A DNA stretch of 64,000 nucleotides. Source: Clostridium acidisoli DSM 12555. Its GTDB lineage: Bacteria; Bacillota; Clostridia; Clostridiales; Clostridiaceae. Below the pieces are notes generated by a model that was given only the letters and a program-made list of their open reading frames with translations, ran no database searches and was not told the DNA's origin. How positions within the stretch are numbered: the first letter of the stretch is position 1; each line of letters starts with the position of its first letter. Shown here piece after piece: positions 1 through 10,303 of the stretch. Where the stretch lies: assembly GCF_900176305.1 (NCBI RefSeq), contig NZ_FWXH01000016.1:1-64000 (forward strand). Direction: 5' to 3'. Position numbers and translations under genes: made by a program.

Positions 1-95
1 GACTTACCAAATTAAAATTTGGAGTACTTTTTAAAGGAAACTCGACTCACTGCGTTCGCTGAGTAAGTTCGACTTACCAAATTAAAATTTGGAGT
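1..95. repeat. Pair of identical 25-bp direct repeats, each containing a palindrome
   Basis: The 25-bp unit beginning GACTTACCAAATT occurs identically at 1-25 and 71-95. Each copy contains the palindrome CCAAATTAAAATTTGG. The 45-bp spacer carries a small hairpin (CTCA..GCG-TT-CGC..TGAG). The second copy ends one base before the metG stop codon. The array may continue to the left, outside the window. It could act as a 3' processing or termination structure for metG, but no T-tract follows, so the role is unknown. Confidence 0.7.
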
Positions 96-96
96 C

Positions 97-2037
97 TCAC
101 TTAACTTGGCTTCCTGTTGGAAGTTGGCCTGGTATTGATACAGTAAACAATTTACTGTCATCATCAGTGGCTGCTGCAAGTATCATTCCTTGAGAAATTT
201 CTCCTCTAAGTTTTACCGGTTTTAAGTTTGCTACTAAAACAACATATTTCCCGATTAAATCATCTGGTTTGTAGTACTTAGCAATTCCTGAAACAACCTG
301 TCTTTGCTCTCCTGCTAAATCCACTTTTAATTTTAAAAGTTTATTTGATTTTTTAACTGGTTCACAGGCAAGTACCTTCACAACTCTTAGATCAAGCTTA
401 TCGAAATCATCTATAGTTATTTCATCTTTTATTGGTTTAATGTTTTCATGTTGAGTTGCTTTAACTTGTTCTTCTTTTATTTTATTAAGAACTTCTAGTT
501 TTTCATCTACATCTATTCTTGGGAATATTACTTCACCTTTTTCAATTTTACTGCCGCTTCTTGTGCCATCAAAAGAAAATAAACTATCCCAAGTTGTAAG
601 TTCTATGTTAAGTTGTTTATTTATTTTTTCACTTGTTTCTGGCAAGAATGCTGATAAAAGTGTAGATGCTATTCTAAGGCTTTCAATTAAGTTGTATAAA
701 ACTGTCCCAAGTCTTGCCTTTTTACTCTCATCCCTTGCAAGTATCCAAGGAGTTGTTTCATCAATATACTTATTAGATCTTCTTATAAGATTCCAAATTT
801 CATCAAGTGCTTCAGGTATTTTTAAATTATCAATGTGTTTCTCTATTTTTTTAGGTGTTTCAATGGCTAAAGTTATAAGTTCATCATCTATAGCTTCTTT
901 TTCAGTTGGTGCTGGTATAACTCCATCAAAATATTTTTCTACCATTGCTGCTGTTCTTGAAACTAGATTTCCAAGGTCGTTAGCAAGGTCTGAATTTATT
1001 TTCTTTATAAATATTTCATTGTTAAAAAGTCCATCAGAACCAAATGGTATTTCATGAAGCAAATAATATCTTACTGGATCTGTTCCAAATTCATTTATTA
1101 ATACTACTGGATCTACAACATTTCCTTTAGATTTAGACATTTTTCCACCATCAACTAGAAGCCAGCCATGGCCAAAAACTTGTTTTGGAAGTTCTATTCC
1201 AAGTGCCATCAATATAATAGGCCAATATATTGTATGGAATCTCAATATGTCTTTTCCTATAAGATGCACATCACATGGCCAATATTTTTTAAATAATTCA
1301 TCATTTTCGGTTCCGTATCCAAGTGCTGAAATATAGTTCAAAAGAGCATCTATCCAAACATATATTACGTGTTTTTCATCAAATGGAGCTCTTATTCCCC
1401 AATCAAAGGAAGTTCTTGATATACATAAATCTTCAAGACCGGGTCTTAAAAAGTTATTAAGCATTTCATTTTTTCTTGATTCTGGTTGAATAAAGCTAGG
1501 ATGATCCTCTATATATTTAATAAGTCTATCTGCATATTTTGAAGTTTTAAAGAAATATGCCTCTTCTTTTGCTCTTTCAACTGGTCTTCCACAATCTGGA
1601 CATTTTCCGTCTACAAGTTGTGTTTCAGTCCAAAAAGATTCGCATGGAGTACAATACCAGCCTTCATAAGATCCCTTGTATATATCTCCCTGTTCATATA
1701 ACTTTTCAACTATTTTTTGTACAGATTTTTCATGATAATCATCTGTAGTTCTTATAAATTTATCATAACTTATATTCATCATTTTCCATAAATCTTTTAT
1801 TCCTGCTACTATTTCATCAACATATTCCTTTGGCGTAACACCTTTTTCTTCAGCTTTTCTTTGTATTTTTTGTCCGTGCTCGTCAGACCCTGTAAGAAGC
1901 ATTACATCATATCCTGTAAGTCTCTTAAATCTAGCAAGTGCATCTGCTGCAACTGTTGTATAGGTATTTCCAATATGAAGTTTCGCTGATGGATAATAAA
2001 TTGGTGTAGTAATATAGTATTTTTTCTTTTCACTCAT
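97..2037 (-). CDS. metG: Methionyl-tRNA synthetase
   Basis: Charges tRNA-Met with methionine in the cytoplasm. The 646 residues begin with the Rossmann catalytic core, where KLHIGN is the HIGH motif (about residues 19-24). A zinc knuckle with two CxxC pairs (CTPC and CPDC) follows at about 128-148, and KMSKS lies near 300. After the anticodon-binding helical domain, the last ~110 residues form the EMAP/Arc1p-like tRNA-binding domain, as in long bacterial MetG forms that dimerise. Length is normal for the family. The gene is preceded by a T-box leader, so uncharged tRNA-Met should induce it. The start has an AGGAGG-type ribosome site. Confidence 0.97.
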   Translation of the reverse strand: MSEKKKYYITTPIYYPSAKLHIGNTYTTVAADALARFKRLTGYDVMLLTGSDEHGQKIQRKAEEKGVTPKEYVDEIVAGIKDLWKMMNISYDKFIRTTDDYHEKSVQKIVEKLYEQGDIYKGSYEGWYCTPCESFWTETQLVDGKCPDCGRPVERAKEEAYFFKTSKYADRLIKYIEDHPSFIQPESRKNEMLNNFLRPGLEDLCISRTSFDWGIRAPFDEKHVIYVWIDALLNYISALGYGTENDELFKKYWPCDVHLIGKDILRFHTIYWPIILMALGIELPKQVFGHGWLLVDGGKMSKSKGNVVDPVVLINEFGTDPVRYYLLHEIPFGSDGLFNNEIFIKKINSDLANDLGNLVSRTAAMVEKYFDGVIPAPTEKEAIDDELITLAIETPKKIEKHIDNLKIPEALDEIWNLIRRSNKYIDETTPWILARDESKKARLGTVLYNLIESLRIASTLLSAFLPETSEKINKQLNIELTTWDSLFSFDGTRSGSKIEKGEVIFPRIDVDEKLEVLNKIKEEQVKATQHENIKPIKDEITIDDFDKLDLRVVKVLACEPVKKSNKLLKLKVDLAGEQRQVVSGIAKYYKPDDLIGKYVVLVANLKPVKLRGEISQGMILAAATDDDSKLFTVSIPGQLPTGSQVK

Positions 2038-2059
2038 TTGCTATTTCCTCCTAGTTTTT

Positions 2060-2365
2060 TAAAAATAAAAAAGCCTCTAAATAAAAGCTTTAGCTTTCAT
2101 TTAGAGGCGAATTACCGCGTTACCACTCTAGTTTATCTTTGTCTTGCAACAAAGAACTCATTAAGTGACTCCTTAAAACAATTTCATCACTTTGCACTAT
2201 AACGTGTGCCTTTACGTGATATCCTAAATCTAATTTCAGATATCCTACTCAGGGGCCATGTTCATAAATTTCAATGTTACCGACTTTCACCTATGCCTCG
2301 GCTCTCTTTACACATATCCGTTTATTACTCTTCCCATCAATGTATTTACTTACTTTCTTAATTAT
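2060..2365 (-). promoter_or_regulatory. T-box riboswitch (Met specifier) with terminator, leader of metG
   Basis: Read on the minus strand, this leader has the T-box hallmark AGAGTGGTAACGCGGTAATTC at 2109-2129. It is followed by a strong terminator hairpin (2073-2108, stem GCCTCTAAAT/ATTTAGAGGC) and a T-rich run. The stem I region contains ATGAACATGGCCCCTGAG; the ATG at 2263-2265 followed by A is the likely methionine specifier codon. Uncharged tRNA-Met should pair with the specifier and T-box and favour antitermination into metG. The motif assignment is from sequence; the specifier choice is inference, because a second ATG lies six bases away. Confidence 0.93.
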
Positions 2366-2396
2366 GTTATAACTTTTGAACTTTATTGTCAATACG

Positions 2397-4397
2397 CTAT
2401 ATCACAAATTTCTTAACTGAATCTTCAAGTTTTATAGAAGTAACCTTGTTATCGTCAGAAAGATTTCTTATTTTATCATTTTTTTCATTTACAAGTGTTA
2501 TACTTTCCGCAATCTCATTAGATGCTTTAGATACATCTTCTATTGTCTTATTAATATCATTCATATTTTCTGAAACTATTTCCATAGATTTTGCAATTAT
2601 ATCCGATGCATTAGAGAATTTCACCATAACATTATTAAATACAGTTCCATCGTTTTTATATTGTTCACTTATATCTATGAAACTTTCATAATCTTTTATT
2701 ATATTATTCTCAATAATATTTAAAATATCCTCTGCAACTACTGATAATGTATTAACTGCCTTTGTTACAGCTGCTACATTTGTTTGTATTTTTCCTACAT
2801 TACTAGAGGATTGCTCTGCAAGCTGTCTAACTTCTTCTGCAACTACTGAAAATCCCTTTCCATTCTCACCTGCTCTTGCTGCTTCAATGGCGGCATTCAA
2901 AGCAAGTAAATTAGTCTGCTCAGCAATTTTAAGTATTCCATCCGCCATATTACTTATTTCATTAACTACCTTTGCATCTTCTATGGATTTTTTAAGTTTA
3001 TCCTTAGAATTATTACATACAAGAAGCATTTCTTTTCTTGAGCTTAGAGTTTTTTCTTTTATGTCTTTTGCTTTTTTCTCTATCTCTAATGACACCTTAA
3101 GTCCATCTTTTGCATCCTCAGAAGTTTTATTTATACTGTTATTAACTTCTGAAGATTTTGCTGCTATTTCTTGAATTGATGCTGATGTCTCTTCCATTCC
3201 TGCTGAAATTTCTTCTGTTGTTGCAGTAATCTGCTGAACTTTATCACTTAATTCGCTAAACATTTCATTCATCACAGAGGTGCCTTCATTTATAGTTATA
3301 CTTTCAGTTTTAACAGATCCAATAACTTCCTTTAAATTTTCTGTACATAAATTAAGTGCTCTTGCTATGTCTCCAAATTCATCTTTTGTATCTATTGATA
3401 TTTTTTGTGAAAAATCGCAATTTGACATTTTAAGTACATGTTTCTTAAAGATTTCCAAAGGTTTAGTTACATTTTTTGCAATGAAGTATCCATTAATTAT
3501 TCCTATTAAAATAAACAATATAGTAATTATAATTATAATTTCGGCTAACTTGTACGTTGATGCTAAAGCTTCACTTTTAGGGAGAACAACTCCTAACGAC
3601 CAATTTGTATTTGAAACGGGTACATATGCAATCCACATTTCTTTTCCATCAGAACTATATTCTCCAACGCCTTTCTTCCTTGCAATCATTTCTTTTTCAT
3701 ATTTAACTATTCCACTAAGGTTAGGATTGTTATGTAAATTTGTTAAGTCATTATCTCCATCATATACAAGTGTAAGATTTTTATATGCTAACTTAGTTCC
3801 ATCCTTATCAATTATAAATCCATATCCATTTTTGCTCATGCTTACACTATTAACAGTATCATTAAGACTTCTAGCATCTATGTCTCCAACCAATGCACCT
3901 ATAACATTTCCATTATTGTCTTTAATGGGTACAGCTAGTTCTACTACAACTATTCCATCCATTGTTCTTACAGGATCAGATATTGAATTCTTACCAGCCA
4001 ATGCATCTGTAACATATTTTATTTTACTATCGCCTTTTCCCTCTAATGATACATTCTCACCATCAGTATCATGTGTAGAGAGTGAAGGATCAACAACTTC
4101 AAACTTAGAAAATCCCAAGTCATTTTTTACCTGATTAAGCATACTAATTTGAGCATCAGAATTATTATTTTTCATTTCTGGTCTAGCTGCAACTAAAGCA
4201 AGTTTATCATATTGGCTTTCTAGGTATTTATTTATCATACCACTTGCATCTGCTGCAGTATTTTTAAGCATTGTTTCATTACTATCTTTAAGGGTGGTGT
4301 AGGAATTATAAAAACCTGCTGCACCTATTACTCCACCCATAAAAATAACTAAAATCGCTATTTTAACTATTATTTTCACCGTTACTCGACTCTTCAT
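2397..4397 (-). CDS. Methyl-accepting chemotaxis protein with dCache sensor
   Basis: Membrane chemoreceptor. An N-terminal transmembrane helix (~10-30) is followed by a large extracellular dCache-type sensor (~35-280), a second helix (~290-312), a HAMP domain and a cytoplasmic signalling domain. The signalling tip motif [19 protein letters not shown] is intact, so it should couple to CheW/CheA. The start is set at the ATG giving MKSRVTVKI, which has GGGGG ten bases upstream; an in-frame TTG seven codons earlier lacks this. It is a single gene with no chemotaxis partner nearby. The ligand cannot be told from sequence; dCache domains often bind amino acids or other small metabolites. Confidence 0.93.
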   Translation of the reverse strand: MKSRVTVKIIVKIAILVIFMGGVIGAAGFYNSYTTLKDSNETMLKNTAADASGMINKYLESQYDKLALVAARPEMKNNNSDAQISMLNQVKNDLGFSKFEVVDPSLSTHDTDGENVSLEGKGDSKIKYVTDALAGKNSISDPVRTMDGIVVVELAVPIKDNNGNVIGALVGDIDARSLNDTVNSVSMSKNGYGFIIDKDGTKLAYKNLTLVYDGDNDLTNLHNNPNLSGIVKYEKEMIARKKGVGEYSSDGKEMWIAYVPVSNTNWSLGVVLPKSEALASTYKLAEIIIIITILFILIGIINGYFIAKNVTKPLEIFKKHVLKMSNCDFSQKISIDTKDEFGDIARALNLCTENLKEVIGSVKTESITINEGTSVMNEMFSELSDKVQQITATTEEISAGMEETSASIQEIAAKSSEVNNSINKTSEDAKDGLKVSLEIEKKAKDIKEKTLSSRKEMLLVCNNSKDKLKKSIEDAKVVNEISNMADGILKIAEQTNLLALNAAIEAARAGENGKGFSVVAEEVRQLAEQSSSNVGKIQTNVAAVTKAVNTLSVVAEDILNIIENNIIKDYESFIDISEQYKNDGTVFNNVMVKFSNASDIIAKSMEIVSENMNDINKTIEDVSKASNEIAESITLVNEKNDKIRNLSDDNKVTSIKLEDSVKKFVI

Positions 4398-4510
4398 TTG
4401 TTTATAGCCCCCATTCAAATTAGCATTTTAATAATTTTATAAAGTAATTATACACTAATTTTATCGATTTTATAATAAGATATTAAAAATTTATTATATT
4501 TAGTACAACA

Positions 4511-7500
4511 TTAATTGCCAAATATATCTTTGATGTCGCCTTCCGTCATTTTAAATATGGAGGATTCGTCAATATTGTCCATTTTCATAACTTTATTTAT
4601 AATTTCTTTCTTTTTTTCTTGAATCTCATATATTTTTTCTTCTATAGTTCCTCTAGTTATAAGTTTAATTACTTCAACTGTTTTTTTCTGTCCAATCCTA
4701 TGTGCTCTATCAGACGCCTGTTGCTCTACAGCTGGATTCCACCAAGGATCGTAATGGATGACTATATCTGCTCCAGTTAAATTAAGACCAGTTCCACCAG
4801 CTTTTAAAGATATGAGAAAGATTTTACTATCTCCTTCATTAAATTCTTCAACGATATGCCCTCTCTCCTCCATCTTTGTCTGTCCATCAAGATACATATG
4901 TTTAATATTTGTTTTCTTAAAATGGGTACTTATATTTTTTAACACACTAGTAAATTGAGAAAACAATAATATTCTATGCTCCGAATTTATATTTTCTTCA
5001 ATTATGTTATCTAAAGCCATAAGTTTACCATTTTCTCCACCGTAATTTTCAATAAAAATTGCTGGATCACAGCATATCTGCCTAAGTCTTGTAAGAACTG
5101 CTAATATAGCTATTTTACTTCTATCAAAACCTTTTTCTTTTATATTTCTATCGATTTCCTCTTTTGCATTTTGAAGATATGCAGCATACACTTTTTTCTG
5201 ATCATCACTCATTTCAACTAAAACTTTATGTTCAATTTTAGGTGGAAGTTCTTTAACAACTTGTTTTTTTAGTCTTCTTAATATAAAAGGTCTAACATGT
5301 TTATTAAGTTCCTCAAGAGCAACTTTGTCATTAAATTTTACTATAGGTAATTCATAGGCTTTAACAAATTTTGAATGCGATAATAAGTATCCTGGCATTA
5401 TGAAATCAAATATTGACCAAAGTTCAGTAAGTGAATTTTCAATAGGTGTACCTGTAAGTGCAAAATAATTTTTTGCTTTTAACGACTTTACAGATTTTGC
5501 ATTTATTGAATTTGGATTTTTTATTTGCTGAGCCTCATCTAAAATACAATATTTGAAATTTATATCTTCATAAAAATCAATATCTCTTCTAATAAGCGGA
5601 TATGATGTTATTAATAAATCATAACTTCCATAATCTTTTATTAATTTTTCTCGTTCTGCTTTTGAGCCATTTATAATTAAAATCTTTAAATCAGGATAAA
5701 ATTTTTCTATTTCATAACTCCAATTATAAACTAAAGAAGTAGGTGCAACTACTACACTTGTTCCACTTGCTCCCCCTATCTCTGATGCCAAAAGACATAT
5801 AACCTGCAATGTTTTACCTAGTCCCATTTCATCTGCAAGAATACCTCCAAACCCACAACTAGCCATTGACTTTAACCATTTAAAGCCTATTCCCTGATAT
5901 TTTCTCATTATTTTTTCTAGGTTTTTAGGAATTTTAAAATCTGAGTTTTCAACATTTTTTATACTACTTATTAAGTCTTTAAACCTACTATTTCTTTCAA
6001 AATAATTCATGTTGAAATTTTTTATATTATCATCTATATATAATGAATTGTATTTTGGTATAATTATTTTATCTTTTTCTAAATCTGAATCACTTATATC
6101 TAAATAATCTATCATATTTCCAATGGATCTTATATCATTTGAGTCAAGTGGTACAAAACCACCCTTTTTTAATCTATAATATTTTTTTTTCTGTTTTAAT
6201 GCGTTAAATATATTTTTCAACTCACTTTTATCTACTCCATCAATTTCAAAATTAAACTCTAATAGGTCACTGTCATTAATCCTTATTCCACCTATATAAT
6301 TAGCTGTATTATAAATTTTAAAATTTTTAAATGAACTAGAATAATATATTTCACAAATATCTTCAATTTCGTTTATTCCTCTATATAAAAATTCAACTAT
6401 ATTTTCTTCATCGTTATTTATAAAATCGTCACCATATTTCTGAAACTTATAACTTCTAAATAAATTCACTATTTTTAGCTCTGTTTGTATGTCCCTAACT
6501 AACACAGTCTCTTCTTTCCTATATTCTTCTTTTCTAAGTGGATTTATCTGTATTTCTCCGTAACAAAATTTTATTGTGGCAATTATCATATCATTTGATT
6601 TATCTAAATAAATTTTTGTGCTGAGGGTTTCCTCACGAAACTTTTGCTCTAATGACTTATCAATAGTTACTCTATCGCTTATTTTTTTAAGACTGGGTAT
6701 TATATATGATGCTATTGCTTCTCCATCAGATAGATTAAAACTAATAGTATTTTCCTTTTCACGCTGAAATGCATTATAAAATGGTATAAACAACTTCCTA
6801 TGTGCTGAATTAATTTTATATATATTTTCTTCATAAAATACATACTCTACATCTCTTGTTACTGGGTATGGTTTTTCGCCTTCTATGGAGAGTTGTATAT
6901 CTTCTTCTTGTTCTAACAATTCAAATTTCATAGGTATTTTTTCATCATAAACTTTAACATTCTTATAAGTTCTGCCTTTTACATTAACACTTATATTTCT
7001 ATTACTAATTAGTTCCATAAATCTCTTGACTTTAATATCCGTTAAATATATCTTTTTACCTACTAAAAACTTTTGAGAATTGCTGCCGAATGCACCAAAA
7101 TTTCTTTCATCATCTTCATAAGCTTCCTCGATTAGATTTATGATATCTTTATCTTCATCACTAAAATACTGAATTAGTGGCTTAAATGTGAATTCTTTTC
7201 CATATTCTATTTCATTGTTTTTTAACAAGTATGCAATTATAAAATCTCTAACATTTTTCACCACATACAATTTTTCCATACCAATTTTAATCTCTATATT
7301 GGAACCCTTCATAGACCAAGGGTTAATTTCAAGTTTAACTTCCATATTTAACAATTCTATTGGCTGTTCTGTTTTTGCCATTCCTTGTTTTATCTCATTG
7401 AAAAGTCTCCGAGATTTAATAGAGTACCTATTATCAATATTAATTATACTATCCTTGTCCCTTATATATTTGAACATAGTAGCTGCTATATGCGGGCAAA

Positions 7501-7774
7501 TTCTTTCATTCAAATAGTAGTTATGAAAGCCCATACATTGGCATCTTACCTTAGTAACACCCGATTTATCATTAAATACTATTTCATTAAATAAATCTTT
7601 ATTCTCATCTTCTACTAATGAGTTAATATGTGTTTCTGTAAATTTATGAGTGTCATCTACAGTTTTTGTTGAACTTATATTTTTAACTTTTCCTTCTTCA
7701 TAATATTTCTCTGCAATTTTATATGCAACATCATCAGCCCAATATCTAACAGTTTCCTCTCTAATATCAAACAC
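4511..7774 (-). CDS. SNF2-family DEAD/DEAH helicase with SWIM zinc finger
   Basis: About 1087 residues. A SWIM-type zinc finger (CxC...CPH, about residues 79-97) lies near the N terminus, then a long middle region typical of bacterial SNF2 proteins. The Snf2 ATPase follows, with Walker A DEMGLGKT (~648-656) and Walker B DEAQ (~748), and the C-terminal helicase motif QASDRAHRIGQ. It is predicted to be a DNA-dependent ATP-driven translocase acting on nucleoprotein, probably in repair or transcription. Starts are crowded: GTG, ATG and GTG fall within four codons. The GTG at 7774 has the best-spaced AGGTG site. It appears to be monocistronic. Confidence 0.92.
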   Translation of the reverse strand: MFDIREETVRYWADDVAYKIAEKYYEEGKVKNISSTKTVDDTHKFTETHINSLVEDENKDLFNEIVFNDKSGVTKVRCQCMGFHNYYLNERICPHIAATMFKYIRDKDSIINIDNRYSIKSRRLFNEIKQGMAKTEQPIELLNMEVKLEINPWSMKGSNIEIKIGMEKLYVVKNVRDFIIAYLLKNNEIEYGKEFTFKPLIQYFSDEDKDIINLIEEAYEDDERNFGAFGSNSQKFLVGKKIYLTDIKVKRFMELISNRNISVNVKGRTYKNVKVYDEKIPMKFELLEQEEDIQLSIEGEKPYPVTRDVEYVFYEENIYKINSAHRKLFIPFYNAFQREKENTISFNLSDGEAIASYIIPSLKKISDRVTIDKSLEQKFREETLSTKIYLDKSNDMIIATIKFCYGEIQINPLRKEEYRKEETVLVRDIQTELKIVNLFRSYKFQKYGDDFINNDEENIVEFLYRGINEIEDICEIYYSSSFKNFKIYNTANYIGGIRINDSDLLEFNFEIDGVDKSELKNIFNALKQKKKYYRLKKGGFVPLDSNDIRSIGNMIDYLDISDSDLEKDKIIIPKYNSLYIDDNIKNFNMNYFERNSRFKDLISSIKNVENSDFKIPKNLEKIMRKYQGIGFKWLKSMASCGFGGILADEMGLGKTLQVICLLASEIGGASGTSVVVAPTSLVYNWSYEIEKFYPDLKILIINGSKAEREKLIKDYGSYDLLITSYPLIRRDIDFYEDINFKYCILDEAQQIKNPNSINAKSVKSLKAKNYFALTGTPIENSLTELWSIFDFIMPGYLLSHSKFVKAYELPIVKFNDKVALEELNKHVRPFILRRLKKQVVKELPPKIEHKVLVEMSDDQKKVYAAYLQNAKEEIDRNIKEKGFDRSKIAILAVLTRLRQICCDPAIFIENYGGENGKLMALDNIIEENINSEHRILLFSQFTSVLKNISTHFKKTNIKHMYLDGQTKMEERGHIVEEFNEGDSKIFLISLKAGGTGLNLTGADIVIHYDPWWNPAVEQQASDRAHRIGQKKTVEVIKLITRGTIEEKIYEIQEKKKEIINKVMKMDNIDESSIFKMTEGDIKDIFGN

Positions 7775-7984
7775 TATCATCACCTGCCTATTTATACATT
7801 CTATCCAAAAAGATATCTTCCAATCTCACAATATAATACTATATTATATAATACCATATTTTATATATTATGTTGATGTCTAACTTACATTTAACTTCGT
7901 AATATGAAGCTGTTACCCATAATTGCTAATGTGTTTAGTATATTATATAATGTAGTCATAATGACTAATGTGAGGTGTTTCAGA

Positions 7985-9082
7985 ATGAATAAAAAACGTA
8001 TACAAATATTGTTTGTCTTAATACTCTCAGCACTTTTAATATCTGCCTGCGGTAACAATAGCAAAAAGTATATAAACTCTGGAGATTCCTTGTTTAAATC
8101 AGGGAAATACTCACAAGCAATAAATTCTTATAATGAGGCAATAAAAAGCTACAACAAAAATCCCGAAGCATATACCAAAAGGGGCTATTCCTATTATATG
8201 CTTAAAGACTATACTAATGCTTTGGATAGTTTAGATAAATCAATTAATTTAGATCCAACATACATAGATGCTTATTTATACAAAGCATATACACTTTCAG
8301 TAGAAAACAGATATTCTGAGACAATCACTTTGTTAAATAAAGCTTTAAAAATAGAACCCAAAAATCCTAAACTACTTAACCAAAAAGGCTTTGCTCTAAT
8401 GCTTTTGGGAAAATATACTGATGCTGCTACCTGTTTTGACAATGCAATAAAATTAAGTCCTAAACTAGCAGATGCCTATGCAAATAGAGGAATGTTATAT
8501 GCACGATTGAACGATATTAATAATACAGATAAATATTACGATATTGCATTTAAATTATCACCAAATAACGGCGATTTTTATAATCAATATGCTTTAGCAC
8601 TTAGACACTTAGGTAAAAATGATGATGCTTTAAATGCTATAAATAAAGCTATAACCATCAACCCAAAAGATGCATTATATCATTTTAATAAAGGTACACT
8701 ATTAGATGAAAAAGCTTTATACAATGATGCCATAGCCGAATATAATGCTGCAATAAAAATGGACCCAAAATATTCAGAAGCTTTTACTAGCAAAGGTAGT
8801 TCTCTTTCGGCTTTAGGTAAATATACCGAAGCCATTACTGAATTTGATAATGCAATAAAATTAAATCCTCAAAATAGCTATGCATATAATAACAAAGGTT
8901 GTGCTCTTTACAAACTTGGTAAATTTGATGAAGCTTTAAAATGTTTTGACGCTTCTATAAAACTTAATCCAAGTTTCTATGATGTATATGTAAATAAAAG
9001 CAATGTACTTTCTTCTGAAGGTAAGATAAAAGAAGCCTCTGATGTACTAAAGGCTGGTAGTAAATTTAAAAGTAATAATTAA
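7985..9082 (+). CDS. TPR-repeat lipoprotein
   Basis: A secreted, membrane-anchored protein of 365 residues. The signal peptide ends in the lipobox LISAC (Cys at about residue 22). Nearly all the rest is tandem 34-residue tetratricopeptide repeats, about nine or ten, with the recurring pattern NPxAYxxKGxxLxxLGKYxEAIxxFDxAIKLxP. The start is the ATG after GAGGTG; the longer open frame from 7904 lacks a ribosome site and would bury the signal peptide. TPR lipoproteins usually scaffold envelope protein complexes; no partner can be named. Its end overlaps the convergent spmB end by four bases. Confidence 0.9.
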   Translation: MNKKRIQILFVLILSALLISACGNNSKKYINSGDSLFKSGKYSQAINSYNEAIKSYNKNPEAYTKRGYSYYMLKDYTNALDSLDKSINLDPTYIDAYLYKAYTLSVENRYSETITLLNKALKIEPKNPKLLNQKGFALMLLGKYTDAATCFDNAIKLSPKLADAYANRGMLYARLNDINNTDKYYDIAFKLSPNNGDFYNQYALALRHLGKNDDALNAINKAITINPKDALYHFNKGTLLDEKALYNDAIAEYNAAIKMDPKYSEAFTSKGSSLSALGKYTEAITEFDNAIKLNPQNSYAYNNKGCALYKLGKFDEALKCFDASIKLNPSFYDVYVNKSNVLSSEGKIKEASDVLKAGSKFKSNN

Positions 9083-9597
9083 TATATAAACTTTGCAGAT
9101 ATAACCGCCATAATAATTGCTGTTATATCTGCAAACACAGCGGCAATTAAGGTGTGTCTAATCTTTCTTATATTAACAGCTCCATAATATACAGTTATTG
9201 TATAAAATATCGTTTCTGTAGAGCCCATCATTATTGAACCTACTAGACCTATATAACTATCTGCTCCATATTTTTTAAGCGTTTCTGCAAATATTCCCAT
9301 GGCACCACTACCAGACAACGGTTTAATCATTGCTAAAGGTACAAGTTCTGGTGGCAAGCCTATTACATTTACAAATGGCTTAACAAGTTTTATAAAGTAG
9401 GCCATTGCCATAGAGGATCTAAAAACAGTAACTGCCATTATCATTGCTAGTAGATATGGCATTATTTTAATACATATGTTTATGCCATCCTTTGCTCCTT
9501 CTACAAAGCACTCATATACCTTTACGCCTTTAAGCATTCCACTTATTACTACAAGACCTATTATTATTGGAATTATTGCCTTTATTATATAACTCAA
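9079..9597 (-). CDS. spmB: Spore maturation protein B
   Basis: Integral membrane protein of 172 residues with Gate/nucleoside-recognition-like helices. Motifs PLSGSGAMGIFAETL and GSTETIFYTITVYYG are characteristic of SpmB. In Bacillus and Clostridium, SpmA and SpmB are needed for spore core dehydration and heat resistance. Translation starts at TTG behind GGTGG. It follows spmA in the same direction with a 12-base gap, so the pair is one operon. Confidence 0.95.
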   Translation of the reverse strand: MSYIIKAIIPIIIGLVVISGMLKGVKVYECFVEGAKDGINICIKIMPYLLAMIMAVTVFRSSMAMAYFIKLVKPFVNVIGLPPELVPLAMIKPLSGSGAMGIFAETLKKYGADSYIGLVGSIMMGSTETIFYTITVYYGAVNIRKIRHTLIAAVFADITAIIMAVISAKFIY

Positions 9598-9609
9598 TTT
9601 TTACACCAC

Positions 9610-10185
9610 CTAAAAATATCTTTCTAAAATGCTACAGTATATCATTCCCATAATTGCAGCAACTGCTGTTGTTATTATTGCTGGAATTATAATTATTCCT
9701 GGATTTTGTGATCCAGAAGCAGCTCTTATGGATATTACAGATGTTGGTACAAGCTGTATGCATGCTGCATTTAACACTAAAAATCTTGCCATATCATTAG
9801 TTGCTACGCCCTTATTTGTATTTACCTTCTCCATAGCCTCCATAGTTTTTATTCCAAAAGGTGTAGCTGCATTTGATAATCCCATAATATTCGATGTTAA
9901 GTTCATAATCATAGGTGCAACTATCTCTGGGTTATTGGAACTTTTTCTAAAAATTATTTTTAATAAAGGCCGTAAAATTTTAGATAGCATATTTGTGATT
10001 CCACTCTTTTCCGCAATCCTCATAACTCCACACCACAGACACATAAGCCCAATTAATTGGATTGTTAATTCCACTGTAGCTGCCGTGGAATCTATTATAG
10101 ATTTTGAAACTATCTCTCCCCTGCCCGTTATGATTCCAAATACTATCCCAACAATTAAAATAAAAAACCATACATAATTTATCAC
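9610..10185 (-). CDS. spmA: Spore maturation protein A
   Basis: Membrane protein of 191 residues beginning MINYVWFFILIVGIV. It has the conserved SpmA signature around LIGLMCLWCGVMRIAEKSG and the segment GLSNAATPFGIKTMEAM. It acts with SpmB in the spore membrane during maturation. The GTG at 10185 is chosen because GAGGTG lies six bases before it; a GTG three codons upstream overlaps that site. First gene of the spmA-spmB operon. Confidence 0.94.
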   Translation of the reverse strand: MINYVWFFILIVGIVFGIITGRGEIVSKSIIDSTAATVELTIQLIGLMCLWCGVMRIAEKSGITNMLSKILRPLLKIIFRKSSNNPEIVAPMIMNLTSNIMGLSNAATPFGIKTMEAMEKVNTNKGVATNDMARFLVLNAACIQLVPTSVISIRAASGSQNPGIIIIPAIITTAVAAIMGMIYCSILERYF

Positions 10186-10242
10186 AATAATCACCTCATT
10201 TATTTATATAAACAAGCTGTCATTAAAATTACTAAAACAAAA

Positions 10243-10283
10243 AAATACTGGTTAACATACATAATTTATGCTAACCAGTATTT
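10243..10283 (-). terminator. Rho-independent terminator after the L,D-transpeptidase gene
   Basis: A 16-bp near-perfect stem (AAATACTGGTTAACAT with ATGCTAACCAGTATTT, one mismatch) is followed on the minus strand by TTTTTGTTTTAG. It sits 21 bases past the stop of the upstream gene. Confidence 0.88.
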
Positions 10284-10303
10284 AAGTTTTAAGTTTTAAG
10301 TTA

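Noticed and set aside
1-95. CRISPR array
   Set aside because: Only two repeats, the spacer is a hairpin, and no cas gene is seen.
3280-4134. Open frame of 284 codons on the plus strand inside the chemoreceptor gene
   Set aside because: It is antisense to a clear receptor, has low-complexity translation and no ribosome site; it reflects codon bias of the real gene.
9629-10177. 182-codon plus-strand frame opposite spmA
   Set aside because: Antisense to a well-supported spmA; no ribosome site or recognisable family.
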